Below, in pieces: positions 23,425-34,657 of a stretch of 34,939 bases of DNA (within the stretch, counting starts at the first letter, position 1; the number at the start of each line of letters is the position of its first letter). Below the pieces are notes generated by a model, which worked only from the letters and a program-made list of their open reading frames with translations, was not told where the DNA came from and made no database searches. Origin of the DNA: Azolla pinnata (lineage: Eukaryota > Streptophyta > Polypodiopsida > Salviniales > Salviniaceae); the NCBI GenBank assembly GCA_037176905.1, contig JBBBWG010001637.1, forward strand, positions 1-34,939, in the 5' to 3' direction. A program made the position numbers and the translations under genes.

Positions 23425-23830
23425 GGCGTGGCAACAGGCAAGACGGGGAGGAGGAGGAAGGGCTGGGTTTGTGAGTGGAGCTTTCAGGGGCGGGGAGATG
23501 GGGGGGGGGGGACTTAGAAGCGGCGGCTCAGGGTTCGCGTGTCCATAGCCATGGGGGCGGAGCTGCGAGAGCGATGGCGATGGCGATGTGGGCGATGTGG
23601 GCGATGTGGGCGATGAGCCTGTGCGCGTAGAGAAGAGACAGAGTAAACCCTTGTCTTCACAAAGTGAAGGAAGAAGAAGAAGAAGAAGAAGAAGAAGGAA
23701 GAAGGAAGAAGGAAGAAGTGGATAAGTGTGATCTGATGAGAGGAAGAAGAGCTTCCTCCACTCAAGATGCTGGCTTCACTCACATAATGATCACAAACTC
23801 TGCTCTGATCTCTGATCTCATTTCATCTGT
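23425..23830 (-). promoter_or_regulatory. Promoter and 5' leader of the RGGA-like gene
   Basis: Upstream of ATG 23424 lie a G-run (23502-23511), a block of gcgatg(tgg) repeats at 23572-23612 and a GAAGAA run at 23670-23717. The GAAGAA run is TTC-rich on the coding strand, a common pyrimidine-rich promoter or leader pattern in plants. No TATA box can be assigned with confidence. Confidence 0.35.
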
Positions 23831-24213
23831 TGCTAATCAAGGACTCGATGATTCGATCATTTGCTAGTAATGAAGGTCTGGCTGATTCGCTCGTTTGCTA
23901 ATATGAAGGGATCGCCGGATTCGATCGTTTGCTAAATGAAGGTCTTGCTGATTCGCTCGTTTGCTAATGAAGGTCTGGCCGATTCGATCATTTGCTAATG
24001 AAGGTATAGTTGATTCGATCGTTTGCTAATGAAGGTCTAGCTTATTCGATCGTTTGCTAATGAAGGTTTGGCTGATTCGATCGTTTGCTAATGAAGGTCT
24101 GGCTGATTCGATCGTTTGCTAATGAAGGTCTAGCTGATTCGATCGTTTGCTAATGAAGGCCCGGCTGATTCGATCGTTGGCTAATGAAGGCCCGGCTAAT
24201 TCGATCGTTTGCA
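23831..24213. repeat. 31-bp minisatellite, 12 copies
   Basis: Twelve copies of a unit like aatgaaggtctggctgattc followed by gatcgtttgct. The central copies are nearly identical, and the outer ones carry indels and cgctcg or gcccgg variants. More eroded copies (gatgaagg ... gatctg) continue to about 24300. It lies just upstream of the RGGA-like gene's promoter. Confidence 0.95.
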
Positions 24214-25577
24214 AATAATGCAGGGATCAACTGATCTGATTTGTTGTTGATGAAGGCATTGATTGATCCGATCTGCTGTCGATGAAGGACCGATCCATCT
24301 GATCTGTGTACTGACCGTTATGGATCAAAGGCACAGCCGAGCTGCTAGATCGATCGCCACGATTCTAAAGCTCGATGACAATCAGCTTTTAGCACACATG
24401 CTAATGCAGGTGGCCAACAATTAAGTCCCTGATAGAAGCTCAGATCAACTAGTCCTTGCTTGTATGTATATATGTATGTATGTAGCAGTGGTATCTTGTC
24501 ATTGTGAGCATAATCAAGTTTGTATTGTATGTAACGTATAGAACTATCACATGATTAAGTAGTCCTTGTTTCATGTATGCATCGCGTATGTACGTTTAAC
24601 AGCGTGGTGGGTAGCTGGCTAGTCCTCTATTTATCTTTACATCTCTTAAATTGGTGATGTTCATGTTTTTTTGTTTCTTATAAGGGCTCTCTCCGGGCTC
24701 TCCATCATTGGCTGTCATTATCCATGCTAGTGCATGACCAATGTTGTTGGCCTTTTCTCTGTCCAATTGAGTTTAGCCCTTTATTGCTTTCGATGATCTT
24801 TTGTCATCGTCGCCATCGTTACCTGGACACATGAGTGCAAGCGAGCGAGTGAGGGCACGAGCGTATGAGGAGAATGTCCAATAAGAGAATACTAGGAAGA
24901 GAATAATTCAGTGCTGGGATATATCTGGAATCTATGGGAACCGAAGATATACCTTTAGCTCAGGAATCTTTCCTCAACACATTTTCGCATTTACAAAAGG
25001 GAATAAAAATATGAGAATTCGGTTTGTTACTGCTTGTAACCAGTTAGTTTCGAGTTCTCTATGCTCTTTTCTTACATTTTCCAATATCAAATGTCGAAAA
25101 CATCACGAGAATGCCAGAATCTGGTTCAATGTTTAAAGGGGATTTCATGCAAATTCATAATTGGTAATCATTTGCTAACAATGGATTCACATGTATAAAC
25201 ATGAGACTCGGCAGTCGGGATCAAGTCTTACTTGATCATCTTATTTGTATTTCTACTTGCATCAAATTAGTCTCTTGATATCTCTCTGAGTAAACTCACA
25301 ACATCACTCTCTTTTCTATCATATGAATCAGTTTTACAAACATCTCTCGCATATGACCCATCAAAATACCCACCCCATTCTTACCCACATACATCAACTC
25401 CAATTGCTCCATCAACAATCTCAACACAACCAATAGATCAATCATCACATCTCAGGCCCCTCCATAGTCCCTTGGAGAGGATAGATGTCTGATCAGCCAT
25501 AACAAAAGAAACGAACCTTTGTACCAGTATCGTCAATCCAGCAATAATAACCAACTAGTTACCTTTGCATAGTTTTC
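24214..25577. other. Intergenic region
   Basis: Decaying minisatellite copies to about 24300, then unique sequence including a short tgtatgta run at 24462-24483, and the 3' UTR of the PPR gene from about 25577 leftward. No coding exon recognised. Confidence 0.45.
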
Positions 25578-28500
25578 TCATCGCCATTCGGGAAGCTTCC
25601 ATTTCATTTCATCGGCCTCTGTTTGCATTCCCACTGATGCATATATATTTTCCATGCAAACAAATGCAGATGCACACTGCCCATCCAGCTTTAAATATTG
25701 CTCAAACGCCCATCTCCCAAGTCTCACATTCCTCCATTTTCTACAAGCACCCAGAACAGTAAGAAACAGTGGAAGATGGCCAGAATGCGAAACCCTATCA
25801 AGTAAGGATGCCACCCTGCCAAAGTATCCCATACGGCCGAAAAGATCCACCATACAAGTGTAATGCTCTACTGTTGGACAAAGACAATAAATATAGCACA
25901 TTTCATCAAACACCTTTTCTCCCTCCTTCAATAAGCCTACATGACTACATGCAGTTAGAAGAACAATAAAGGTAATCAAGTCTGGTACAACATTTTCTGC
26001 AACCATTCTGGCATATAGGTCCAAGGCCAAATCAGCTTCACCTAAATGAGAACATCCAGCAATCAAGGCATTCCAAGATCCAATATTCCGTGTAGGAAGC
26101 TGTAAAAACACTTCATGAGCTTTCTTGAACACCCCACATTTTGAGTACATATCCACCAATGCATTTCCAATCACTTCGTCTCTTTGCAATAGCCCTTGCT
26201 TCCTCACCTTTGTATCGATAGCTTCCCCAATATCAAGAGATCCAATAGTACCGCAAGCTTTTAAAATGTAGATATAAGTCACTGCATCTGGATAGATTCC
26301 CATGTCCTGGATCTTCTTGAAACAGTTCAAGATTTCAATATTGAACCCATGACGAGCATATCCAGATATCAGCACATTCCACGTCACAATATTTTGCAAC
26401 GGAAGCTGCTGAAATAGATCTTGTGCTTTCTTTAATGCACCACATTTGCAATACATGTCAATCAGTGCAGTGCCGAGCACAACATTTTTCTGCAGTAAAC
26501 CTTGTTTTCTTACTTCAGCATATATGTCTTCCCCAATCTCAAGAGAACCTGCATTGCCACAAGCTTTCAAAATGCACACATAAGATACTGCATCTGGAGA
26601 GAACCCTACAGCTTGCATATTTTTGAAGCATTTCAACGCTTCATCGTTAAGACCATGTTGGGTGTATCCAGTAATCAGGGCATTCCAAATCACGACATTG
26701 TGAGCTGGAAGTTGTTCAAAGACACTTTTTGCCCTCTCAAATGCAGCACAACAGGAGTACATCTCGACTAATGCAGTCCCAATCCTGATATCATTCTGCA
26801 ATAACCCTTTCTCTCTTACTTTTACATCTATAGATTCACCGATTTCCAAGGATTCCATACTGCTACAAGCTTTCAGAATGGAAATATAACTTTCTGTATC
26901 TGGACAGACTCCATTGTCTTCCATCTCTCTAAAACATTTCAAGGCTCTGGCTGCTAGCCCTTGCTGGGCATATCCAGAAATTAGAGCGTTCCAAGCCACC
27001 ACATCACGTGTTGGAAGCTGATCAAACACCTCTTGCGCTCTATCAAGTGCGCTACACTTAAAATACATGTCCACCAATGCAGTTCCAAGAATAAGATCTT
27101 TCTGTAATAAACAATCCTTTCTAATCTTTTCATGTATAGCTTCTCCGATCCCTATTGCACCTACAATGCCACAAGCTTTCAAAATACTAACATAAGTTAC
27201 AGCATTTGGACAGATTCCAGCATCTTGCATCTGTTTGAAGCATTCCAATGCTTCATTACCAAGCCCATGCTGGGTATAGCCATCAATTAGCGCACTCCAA
27301 GACACCACATTTTGCACTGGAAGTTGTTCAAATACTTCCTGTGCTTTATGAGGCAGGCCACATTTGGCATACATGTCCACCAATACATTACCAAGAACTG
27401 CATCTGTCTGCAATAATCCTTGCCTTGTTACCGTTTTGTGTATATCTTCCCCAATTTCAAGGCATCCAACAATACCACAAGCTTTCAAAATACAGGCATA
27501 TGTAACAGCATCTGGATAGATTCCCCCATCTTGCATCTGTTTGTAACATTTCAACGCTTCTTCACCTTGGCTATGCTGGATATATCCAGCAATCAAAGCA
27601 TTCCATGTGATAACATTTTGCACAGGAAGCAGCTCGAATACCTCACGGGCTTTCTCAAGTGACCCACACTTGGAATACATGTCTATCACTGCAGTGCCGA
27701 GCACCACATCTTTCTCTAATAACCCTTTCTTTCTTATTTCAATATCTATACCTTGACCCAATTCTAGGCATCCAATAATGCTACAAGCTTTTAGGACACA
27801 GACGTAAGTTACTGCATCTGGACTTACTGCTGCATCTTGCATCTTTTTGAAGCACTGCAATGCTTGATCACCGAGCCCCTGTCGCATGTATCCATTAATC
27901 AGTACATTCCAAGATACAACATTGCGCATTGGGAGCTCTTCAAATAGCTTTTGTGCCTTCTCTAATGCATGACACTTGCAATACATGTCGACCAATGCAG
28001 TACCGATGAATAAATCTTTTTTCAATAATCCTTGCTGTCTGACCACAGCATCTATGCCTTCCCCCAACTTTATGGAGCCAACAATGCCACAAGTTTTTAA
28101 AATACACACATAACTTGCACCATCCGGACATACTCCCGCATCTTGCATTTGTCTGAAACATTTCAACGCTTCACTGCCGAGGCCTTGTTGAGCATATCCC
28201 GAAATCAAGGCATTCCAAGACACAATATCATGGGTAGGAAGCTGATCGAAAACTTTTTGTGCTTCATCAAGTGAACCACATTTGGCATATGCCATAATCA
28301 AGGCAGTGGCAATGCAAATATTCCCTGCAAGCAAGCTTTGTCCACAAAGCTCATCGTGGATCCTTTTCACTTTCACTAAGTTCTTGTCCTTCCGATATGA
28401 ATTTATTAGACTCAAGATCGAACTTTGATCATGAAACTTACCTATGGAACCAAGCAATGAAGATCTCTTTAAACTTGTCTTTGGAAAGCTCAAAGGAATT

Positions 28501-28989
28501 TCTTTATTGCTTTACGAGCAGTTCAAATGAGTTCAACGTTGCTTACCAGCGGTCGAAATGAGTTCAGCTCTCCCTCCCTCTTTCCCTCCCCATTCCCTCC
28601 CACTTTCTCCCTCTCAATTTCTCTAACTTTCCGGGATGATCAAATCAGGCGGTATTCAAAAGAGCACGACTTTCAATCACCAGGAGGCGTACCTGGAGAG
28701 TCAACAAAACCGAGGTCATGGAGCTTATGTTTGAGGAAAGGCGGATTGAACCAAGCGTCGAGCCACAGAGCTTTCCCGGTCTGTTTGTGCTTGAAATCCG
28801 GAGACCGCTGGCTCTTCTGCGGGGCTATGTCAAGTCAATGCGCCGATCGGGACGAAGAGGGAAGCGAGAGGAATCGAGAGCGTGCGCATTGCATACCTTG
28901 CAGTGTCGGACATCCCAGAAGGCGGAGGGATCGGCGAGGAACTCGTCCCAGCGGAGCTTCGCGTCCCTGGAAAGCGGACGATCCGCCAT
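25578..28989 (-). CDS. PLS-class PPR protein with N-terminal OSB-like PDF motif, 3 exons
   Basis: Minus-strand exons 28989-28897, 28816-28693 and 28441-25578 join in frame to 3,081 nt (1,026 aa). The first two exons encode KLRWDEFLADPSAFWDVRHC and RSPDFKHKQTGKALWLDAWF. This W...WD.R...PDFKHK..G.ALWL pattern resembles the PDF motif of plant organellar ssDNA-binding OSB proteins. The large exon encodes seven PLS triplets of about 101 residues, each with (S/T)WNxLIxGY, ALKCFxxMQD, (Y)xxILKACG and ALVDMYxKCG. A further P motif, terminal P2-L2-S2 motifs and an E1-like tail follow, ending KWKLPEWR. No DYW deaminase domain is present. PLS PPR proteins bind organellar RNA, usually for C-to-U or U-to-C editing, so this one would need a partner deaminase. 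No typical transit peptide is obvious. The long open frame runs upstream to 28493 only in intron sequence and lacks an ATG there, supporting the 5' exons. Confidence 0.85.
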
Positions 28990-29098
28990 GGGACACTGTA
29001 CATACAGATCTACAGACGTCGACGCACGAGAAGATGAAGAAATGGAGGATTTCCGAGTCTACCCTCCGTAATTTGGAAAAGCAGAAAATTCATCAAAA
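28990..29098 (-). promoter_or_regulatory. Short proximal promoter/leader of the PPR gene
   Basis: Only about 110 bp separate the PPR start codon from the GAT array, so the core promoter and leader must overlap or abut that array. The sequence around the ATG (cccATGGcg on the minus strand) is a good initiation context. Confidence 0.35.
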
Positions 29099-29174
29099 AT
29101 GGATGATGATGGTGATGGTGGTGATGATGATGATGGTGATGAGGGTGGTGGTGATGATGATGATGATGATTATG

Positions 29175-29206
<32 letters not shown>

Positions 29207-29571
29207 TATGATTGTGATTATGATGATGATGATGATTGTGTGATGATGATGGCCGATACAGTGCTCCAATCACATCACTCGATGGGCAAACAATTCCTTG
29301 AAGAATGAGTAAACGATGATGATGATGTTGCTGATGATGATGATGGTGGTGGTGGTGTTGCTGCTGGTGCTGGTGATGATGATGATGGTGATGATGATGA
29401 TGATGATGTTGTTGTTGTTGTTGTTGCTGCTGTTGATGATGATGATGATGATAGTGATGATGATAGTGGTGGTGGTGATGATGATGATGATGATCGTGAT
29501 GATGATAGTGGTGGTGGTGATGATGATGATGATGATGATGATGATGGTCGTGATGATGATAGTGGTGGTGG

Positions 29572-29602
<31 letters not shown>

Positions 29603-29765
29603 CGTGATGATGATAGTGGTGGTGGTGATGATGATGATGATGATGTTGTTGTTGTTGTTGATGCTGATGATGATGATGGTGTTGATGATGATGGTGGTGG
29701 TGGTGTTGTTGTTGATGATGATGGTGGTGGTGGTGGTGATGTTGATGATGGTGATGATGATGAAG
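29099..29765. repeat. GAT/GGT/GTT triplet array with higher-order structure
   Basis: About 665 bp of mainly GAT, GGT, GTT and GCT triplets. Between 29456 and 29640 a composite unit (tgatgatgatagtggtggtg, then a GAT run, then cgtgatgat or gtcgtgatgat) repeats four times with variable GAT number. The array is interrupted by ordinary sequence at about 29240-29310. Open frames through it encode poly-Asp, poly-Met, poly-Ser or poly-His and are artefacts. Confidence 0.95.
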
Positions 29766-30539
29766 CCATCATGTTGGGCTTATGGCAATGAATCAATGGA
29801 TGACATCGCTCGAATGGGTAGCATTCCGCAGATAACATCTGCTGATCTAGCAGCTGATCGTGGGTGAGTTGATCGAGGAGGCCACCAGACGGCTGTGTTG
29901 GTTGGTTCCCTCGCCGAATCACATCGATCTGCATGCTTGCTTGCATGACTCGGTACAATGATTGATTCGCCCGTCTTGTAGCTCAAACTTCAAAGCTTGG
30001 GATCGAAAGCCTTAATCGTGATTAATCCTTCAACGGACCCCGCCAATCCCATCATTCTAGATCGGCTTCTTCCGTCATTTATATATACTTTGATTGCTTA
30101 TGGATCATGATGCTTAAGATGAGTCTTTAACTGCCTTCGGGTGATAAACAATGATCTTGGCAAACCCAAATATTTCAATAGGGGGATTGCCATGGCTTAC
30201 AAGGATTTCAACGCAGACCACTCCACATCCCAATCAACAACGTATTTCATATCAAATTGGTACAAAACTGGGTCCCCAATGCCCATACAAAAGCACATTA
30301 AGGTACACTATCGTTACTCAACCATACAATTCTACACCAATGTCTTCTCTATAGACATTGGACTAGACAAGCTTTCATTATCCACCAACTTGAGAGCAAG
30401 CTTGCATCAAGGGACTAGTCCATGCCTTGTCGACATCATTAATGAGCTTGAAGGAACGTATTGGGATGTTGAACTCGATTATATAAACAGGGTTCGGAAG
30501 ATTAGCCATACTACTGAATCTCAACCAAGAAAAAGATAT

Positions 30540-30637
30540 GATCGAACACATCGTTTCAGGAAAATATGCTAGTTTACAAGCATTGCTTCAGCTTTGAACC
30601 TTGCCATAGATCGAACACATCGTTTCAGGAAAATATG
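30540..30637. repeat. 29-bp direct repeat, 69-bp spacing
   Basis: The unit gatcgaacacatcgtttcag followed by gaaaatatg occurs identically at 30540-30568 and 30609-30637. Confidence 0.9.
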
Positions 30638-31574
30638 TTAGAGTTGGTGTTATGGCCCTTACAAGTAATTCTAAGCTGATTACATTTTCGACTTTTTAAT
30701 TGAATAATTAAGATATGATTAAGCAAATGTTGTTATCCATCTCACCCTTAATTTAACGATGCGCTTGTGCTAAATATACATACAAATGTTCTTTTATTCT
30801 CAGGATTGAAAAACAGCTCTTCTCGGAGCCAAAGTCATGATTCTACTCACAGTCAAACATTCAATCATGTGAACATTTTACCACTACAGGGATGACTTCC
30901 ATGCAAAATGGAAGAAGTTTTTATAATTCAATGGTCTAATTCAATGGGAATCCGATTCAAACGTCTGATCGGGAGACCAGTCCGATTCCTCGATTCCAAT
31001 CAATGTAACACAGTTTTTGACCAGTTCCCCTCACCACCTGGAACGTTTCCTCTTTGAAAAAGAAAAGTCATTTGCCGTTTACTGATTCCTTGCATATTAA
31101 ATTTAAACAACCCTTAACCAATCAAAGTCTGCATAGAAGAATGTGGATGAATGATGATCAGTCAATACTTCAAAGTCAATATGGGCTATATACATATATA
31201 CATATGCACAAGTCCATAGAGAATCGTTCCCCGCTGTAACAACATTTTTGGTGGACAATCGGAAGCCTTAGAATCATAATCAAATAAAAAAGATTAGCTT
31301 TGGAAAGCCTTTCCATTGAACTAATTTCGATCCATCTCACATGTTTTTCTTCTTTTCTCTCTTTTTTGGTTTTTACAGATCACAAAATGTGAGAGCTCTG
31401 AAACTGCCTTATACACATTTGCTGCCAGTTTGCAGTGCACTCTTGTTTTCTGGGGGCCAATAATAATGATGTGGAATGTGGGGTTGGGTTGGGGAGTACA
31501 GCCAAGAAATAGGTTGATGATGGTTGAAATTTGAGTTTTTGGATATGGCTTCGGATCGGACCAAAGGACCAACA

Positions 31575-31598
31575 TGTGTGTGTGTGTGTGTGTGTGTA
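31575..31598. repeat. TG dinucleotide microsatellite
   Basis: An uninterrupted TG run of about 12 units, downstream of the PP2C stop codon and probably in its 3' UTR or flank. Confidence 0.9.
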
Positions 31599-31674
31599 TA
31601 TAGTATTATTTATATAAGTAGTAGTTTGGATATGGTGATCAAGGAGTTAAAAAGAATGATCAAGAGAAACAACG

Positions 31675-34250
31675 CTAAGAGGAAGTTGCGGCAAAGCCTT
31701 GAAGAGGCACGATGATGATCGTAATGTCATCCAAGTTGCCTTGATCACAAGCCTTTTGCATAAGTTTCTTGCAAGCATCGGCCTTCGAAGAAGAGAAGGA
31801 AACAGGGCCCTTTCCACGATTCGGACTAAGCATAGAATCGCAATGTTTCTTCTGTACCTTGATCGGCGGCTCCTGATGGCAATTTGACAACATCTCTCTG
31901 GCACAATCCACTGCTTCTTGATCACTCACCTGAGCAGCATATTAAGAACAAAAACATCCCTAGAAATCAGAACCTATACTAACGTTTGTTGTTGTTGTTG
32001 CAAAGTGCACAATATTCAGCATTCATCTCCCTTTTTTCCAGTTATAAAGCTAGCAAGTCAATACCTTGTCCCATAGCCCATCAGTGGCAAGAATCATGAA
32101 TTCACACTCTTCTGATACCATAAGCTGTCGAACTTCAGGCTCAGCCGAAACCCATTCTTTCAGATTAGCATCGCCAAAGCCACGCGTCACAGCCAAAGTG
32201 CTTTGTAGCCTCCACACACCATTGAAGCAGTCCACATAGCCACCCTAGACATAATGTTATCACTTTTCTAATGAATACATGACTTCTCTGGATGAATACA
32301 TGCAATCAGACAAAACCAAGAGCATGCTAAACAATGCATAAAGAAACATCCTTAAGCCACATCTTGTGGATGAATACATGCAGTCAGAGAAAGACAAATT
32401 GGATGCTAATGAAGGCAAACAATGACCATATATTTGGCTTCGATGAAGAAATAAAGAGGATTTACTCCCAGGAAATGCACTACCTTATCATGATGCAGTT
32501 TTTTGTGATAAGAATGAATCAAACAGTTGTGTAAGTATTGGTTGGGAGGATGTCTCACCAGGTCCTGGATACGCTGCCTTTCTATGGCATTGCTCGCTCG
32601 ATGCAATGTGTTGAGGGCCTTAGCTTTTCCACCTTGGCTTAAAACAACCTTACAATCGCCCGCATTCGCCATGACAAGATGACCATCCTTCAACAAGACT
32701 GACAAAGAGCAAGCCCCACTACTCACATTCTGTCAAGAAATCCAATGCTATTAATATATTATTTCGATGGGCACTAGCAGATAGAATTTAAATATATTGG
32801 ACAGTTCATCGCATTTCCAAGTCTCTTCCTGGGTTCTTGGGATCTAACTTTGTCAGAGTTTCTACTTCGGTTGACATAATAAACAGAATTAATTAAAGTT
32901 TGTAATGCTTTCAAAAAATATTGTACCTTGGCAAGGAATTCTAAATCTAACGCCATATATCCATCTTTCATGGCATCTTTTATGTTTTCAATCCCTCCCA
33001 TTTGCTTCTCCATTGCCATAGAAATATGCCTCTCAAGGTTTTGCGCAGCGAAAGTGGCTGCACTTTGGCCTCCATGTCCATCGAACACACCAAAGAAAGC
33101 CTATAATCAACAAGAGCCAAAGCATCAAACTGGTTTGCATCTAAACGCAGAGAAGCATTCAACATTAAGTCTAAACACTGAATAAATCTATATCGTGTGC
33201 CCATATTTCGAAGAAATTAAACCCAATTTTCATGCCAGATTTTGACGAGAGATAAGAACAGGAGGCAGATTATTCAGCAGAACTGCTTCGAATTGATGTG
33301 TAACGAAAGTCGTGTGAGATTAACGAAGAAAAAGTCTTATTTTTCGACAAAAATGAAGGAAAATAAGCTCTTTTATATTCAAACGAAGATCAGCATACAA
33401 TATTAACTCGCACAAATGAATCTTTATCGTATGCATAGATCTTCAAGAAAGAGAACCCTCCAAATTCATGCCGAAATTCGAAGAGAGATAAAGAATGCAA
33501 TGCCTGCAAGCACATTAGTAGGAAAGAGATGCTCGGAAAAGACATGCAAGAAATAAGTAAGTGGAGATAAGAAAACATTGAAGAAAACTGGCTCACCTGT
33601 CCTGGCTTTCCCTGGAAATCTGTGACAGCTAAGTAAGCATCTTCCATAGATTCCTTTCTTCCTTTCTTTGCACAGACTCCATATATCTCGTTCTCATTGC
33701 TAACCATTTGAGGGCTAGAAGCTTCATGAGCAGACAATTCGAACTGCTTCGCTTTCCCAAACGATGCCAATCTTGCCAGTTGGGGTATATCCAGTTTCGT
33801 TGGCCTCTTCCTCTTGAGGATAGAAGAGCTCAACCGAGCATCCGTGGCTCGTGCTTGTTCTCTCACCTTCTCGTGCGGCTTGGGTTCTTCCCTGCGATTC
33901 TCGATGTTCTCCTTGAAATGCTCGCTTCGCCAAGACCCGCGGAAGAGGTTGGAGACCCAGGTTTTCTTCAGCGGCGACAGGCATTGTGCAGAGCTCTGGA
34001 AACGAGAAGCGGAAGAGGAAGATGAAGAAGAAGGGGAAGGGGAAAGGGAAGGAGAAGGAGGATCGGAGAGCCTATGGGTGCACTCCGCGGATAGCATCAG
34101 GTCGGAAAGAGCGGACCTCGCGAAAATGGAGTGAGAAGGGGCAGCCGGAGCGGCGGCGGCGGCGGCGTGGAGCAAGCTATGGCGGAATGGGGAGGAAGAA
34201 GAGGAAGAAGAGGAAGGAGAAGGTTGCAGGGGGGAAGCGCAAGAAGCCAT
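31675..34250 (-). CDS. Protein phosphatase 2C, AP2C-like (clade B) with MAPK-docking motif, 5 exons
   Basis: Minus-strand exons 34250-33597, 33100-32927, 32729-32559, 32244-32065 and 31929-31675 give 1,434 nt (477 aa). All junctions fall between codons. The phosphatase domain shows the PP2C motifs in order: GVCAKKGRKESMEDAY (191-206), AFFGVFDGHGG, NVSSGACSLSVL, LVMANAGDCK, a GGYVDCFNGVWRLQ segment, LAVTRGFGDANLK, MILATDGLWDKVSDQEAVD and NLDDITIIIVPL. The acidic metal-binding residues (ED in motif 1, DGHGG, DGLWD, DDI) are present, so activity is expected. GGYVDC(F/Y)NGVWR and the overall order match plant AP2C-type PP2Cs, which dephosphorylate MAPKs. Residues 145-156 (ILKRKRPTKLDI) look like their kinase interaction motif. 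The N-terminal 90 residues are Ser/Ala/Pro-rich with poly-Ser and poly-Ala runs coded by triplet repeats. Clade assignment is from memory of motifs. Confidence 0.93.
32289..32409. repeat. Short direct repeat in a PP2C intron
   Basis: The phrase tggatgaatacatgca(a/g)tcaga, followed by a related tail ending gatgctaa or catgctaa, occurs at 32289-32330 and 32367-32409, inside the intron 32245-32558. Confidence 0.8.
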
Positions 34251-34657
34251 TTCTTTCTTCCTTCCTTCCTTCCTGTGCTCGTTCAGAGGTTGAGGTAGGG
34301 CAAAGCAGAGCTCTGAATCAGCTGAGATTCAGAGGAAGAAACAGGGAATGCTCATGTGAATCAGGGAGCAGGAACCATGGACCTCTGGAGATATGCAGAA
34401 GAAGAAGAAGATGATGATGATGATGAAGAAGAAAACGAAGAGGAAGAAGAAGAAGAAGATGAAGAAGAAGAAGAAGAAGAAGAAGAAGAAGACGACAAGA
34501 AGAAGAAGAAGAAGAAGAGTGTTATTATATTTCTGTGCATTTCTTGTCTGTTCAAACGGTCAAAGACCTCTTCTTCTTCTTCTTTTCCACGGCCTAAAAA
34601 TTTCCCCTTTTCTCTCTTCTTCTTGCCAACGGCTACCGCTAACTTGCTCCAACTCTA
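34251..34657 (-). promoter_or_regulatory. PP2C promoter/leader with GAA array
   Basis: Just upstream of ATG 34250 is a CTTCCTTCC run (34257-34273). Between about 34395 and 34520 is an array of GAA with GAT and GAC variants, read as TTC/CTT on the coding strand. This is a long pyrimidine tract about 145-270 bp before the start. Open frames through it are poly-Glu, poly-Ser or poly-Lys artefacts. Confidence 0.4.

Larger units (their letters stand above)
29766..31674. other. Intergenic region
   Basis: Contains an open frame at 30141-30572 that begins with GTG (first in-frame ATG near 30190). It matches no family I recognise and lacks splice or codon support. Also present are an exact 29-bp repeat (30540-30568 and 30609-30637), a TG microsatellite at about 31575-31598 and, towards the right, the 3' UTR of the PP2C gene. 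No gene is called. Confidence 0.45.

Noticed and set aside
23831..24213. CRISPR array
   Set aside because: Units are contiguous 31-bp tandem copies with no unique spacers, in a plant nuclear context.
28442..28493. N-terminal extension of the PPR open frame to 28493
   Set aside because: The first codon is TTG, an in-frame stop lies just upstream, and a phase-matched acceptor at 28442-28443 joins better to the PDF-motif exons.
28527..29243. Plus-strand open frame of 238 codons
   Set aside because: It is antisense to the first two PPR exons and then runs into the GAT array; no family features.
29010..29958. Long open frames through the GAT array (poly-Met, poly-Asp, poly-His, poly-Ser/Pro)
   Set aside because: All are translations of the triplet repeat in different frames, with no non-repeat domain.
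30141..30572. 143-codon plus-strand open frame
   Set aside because: It starts with GTG, shows no recognisable domain and has no supporting splice sites. It may be chance or an eroded element.
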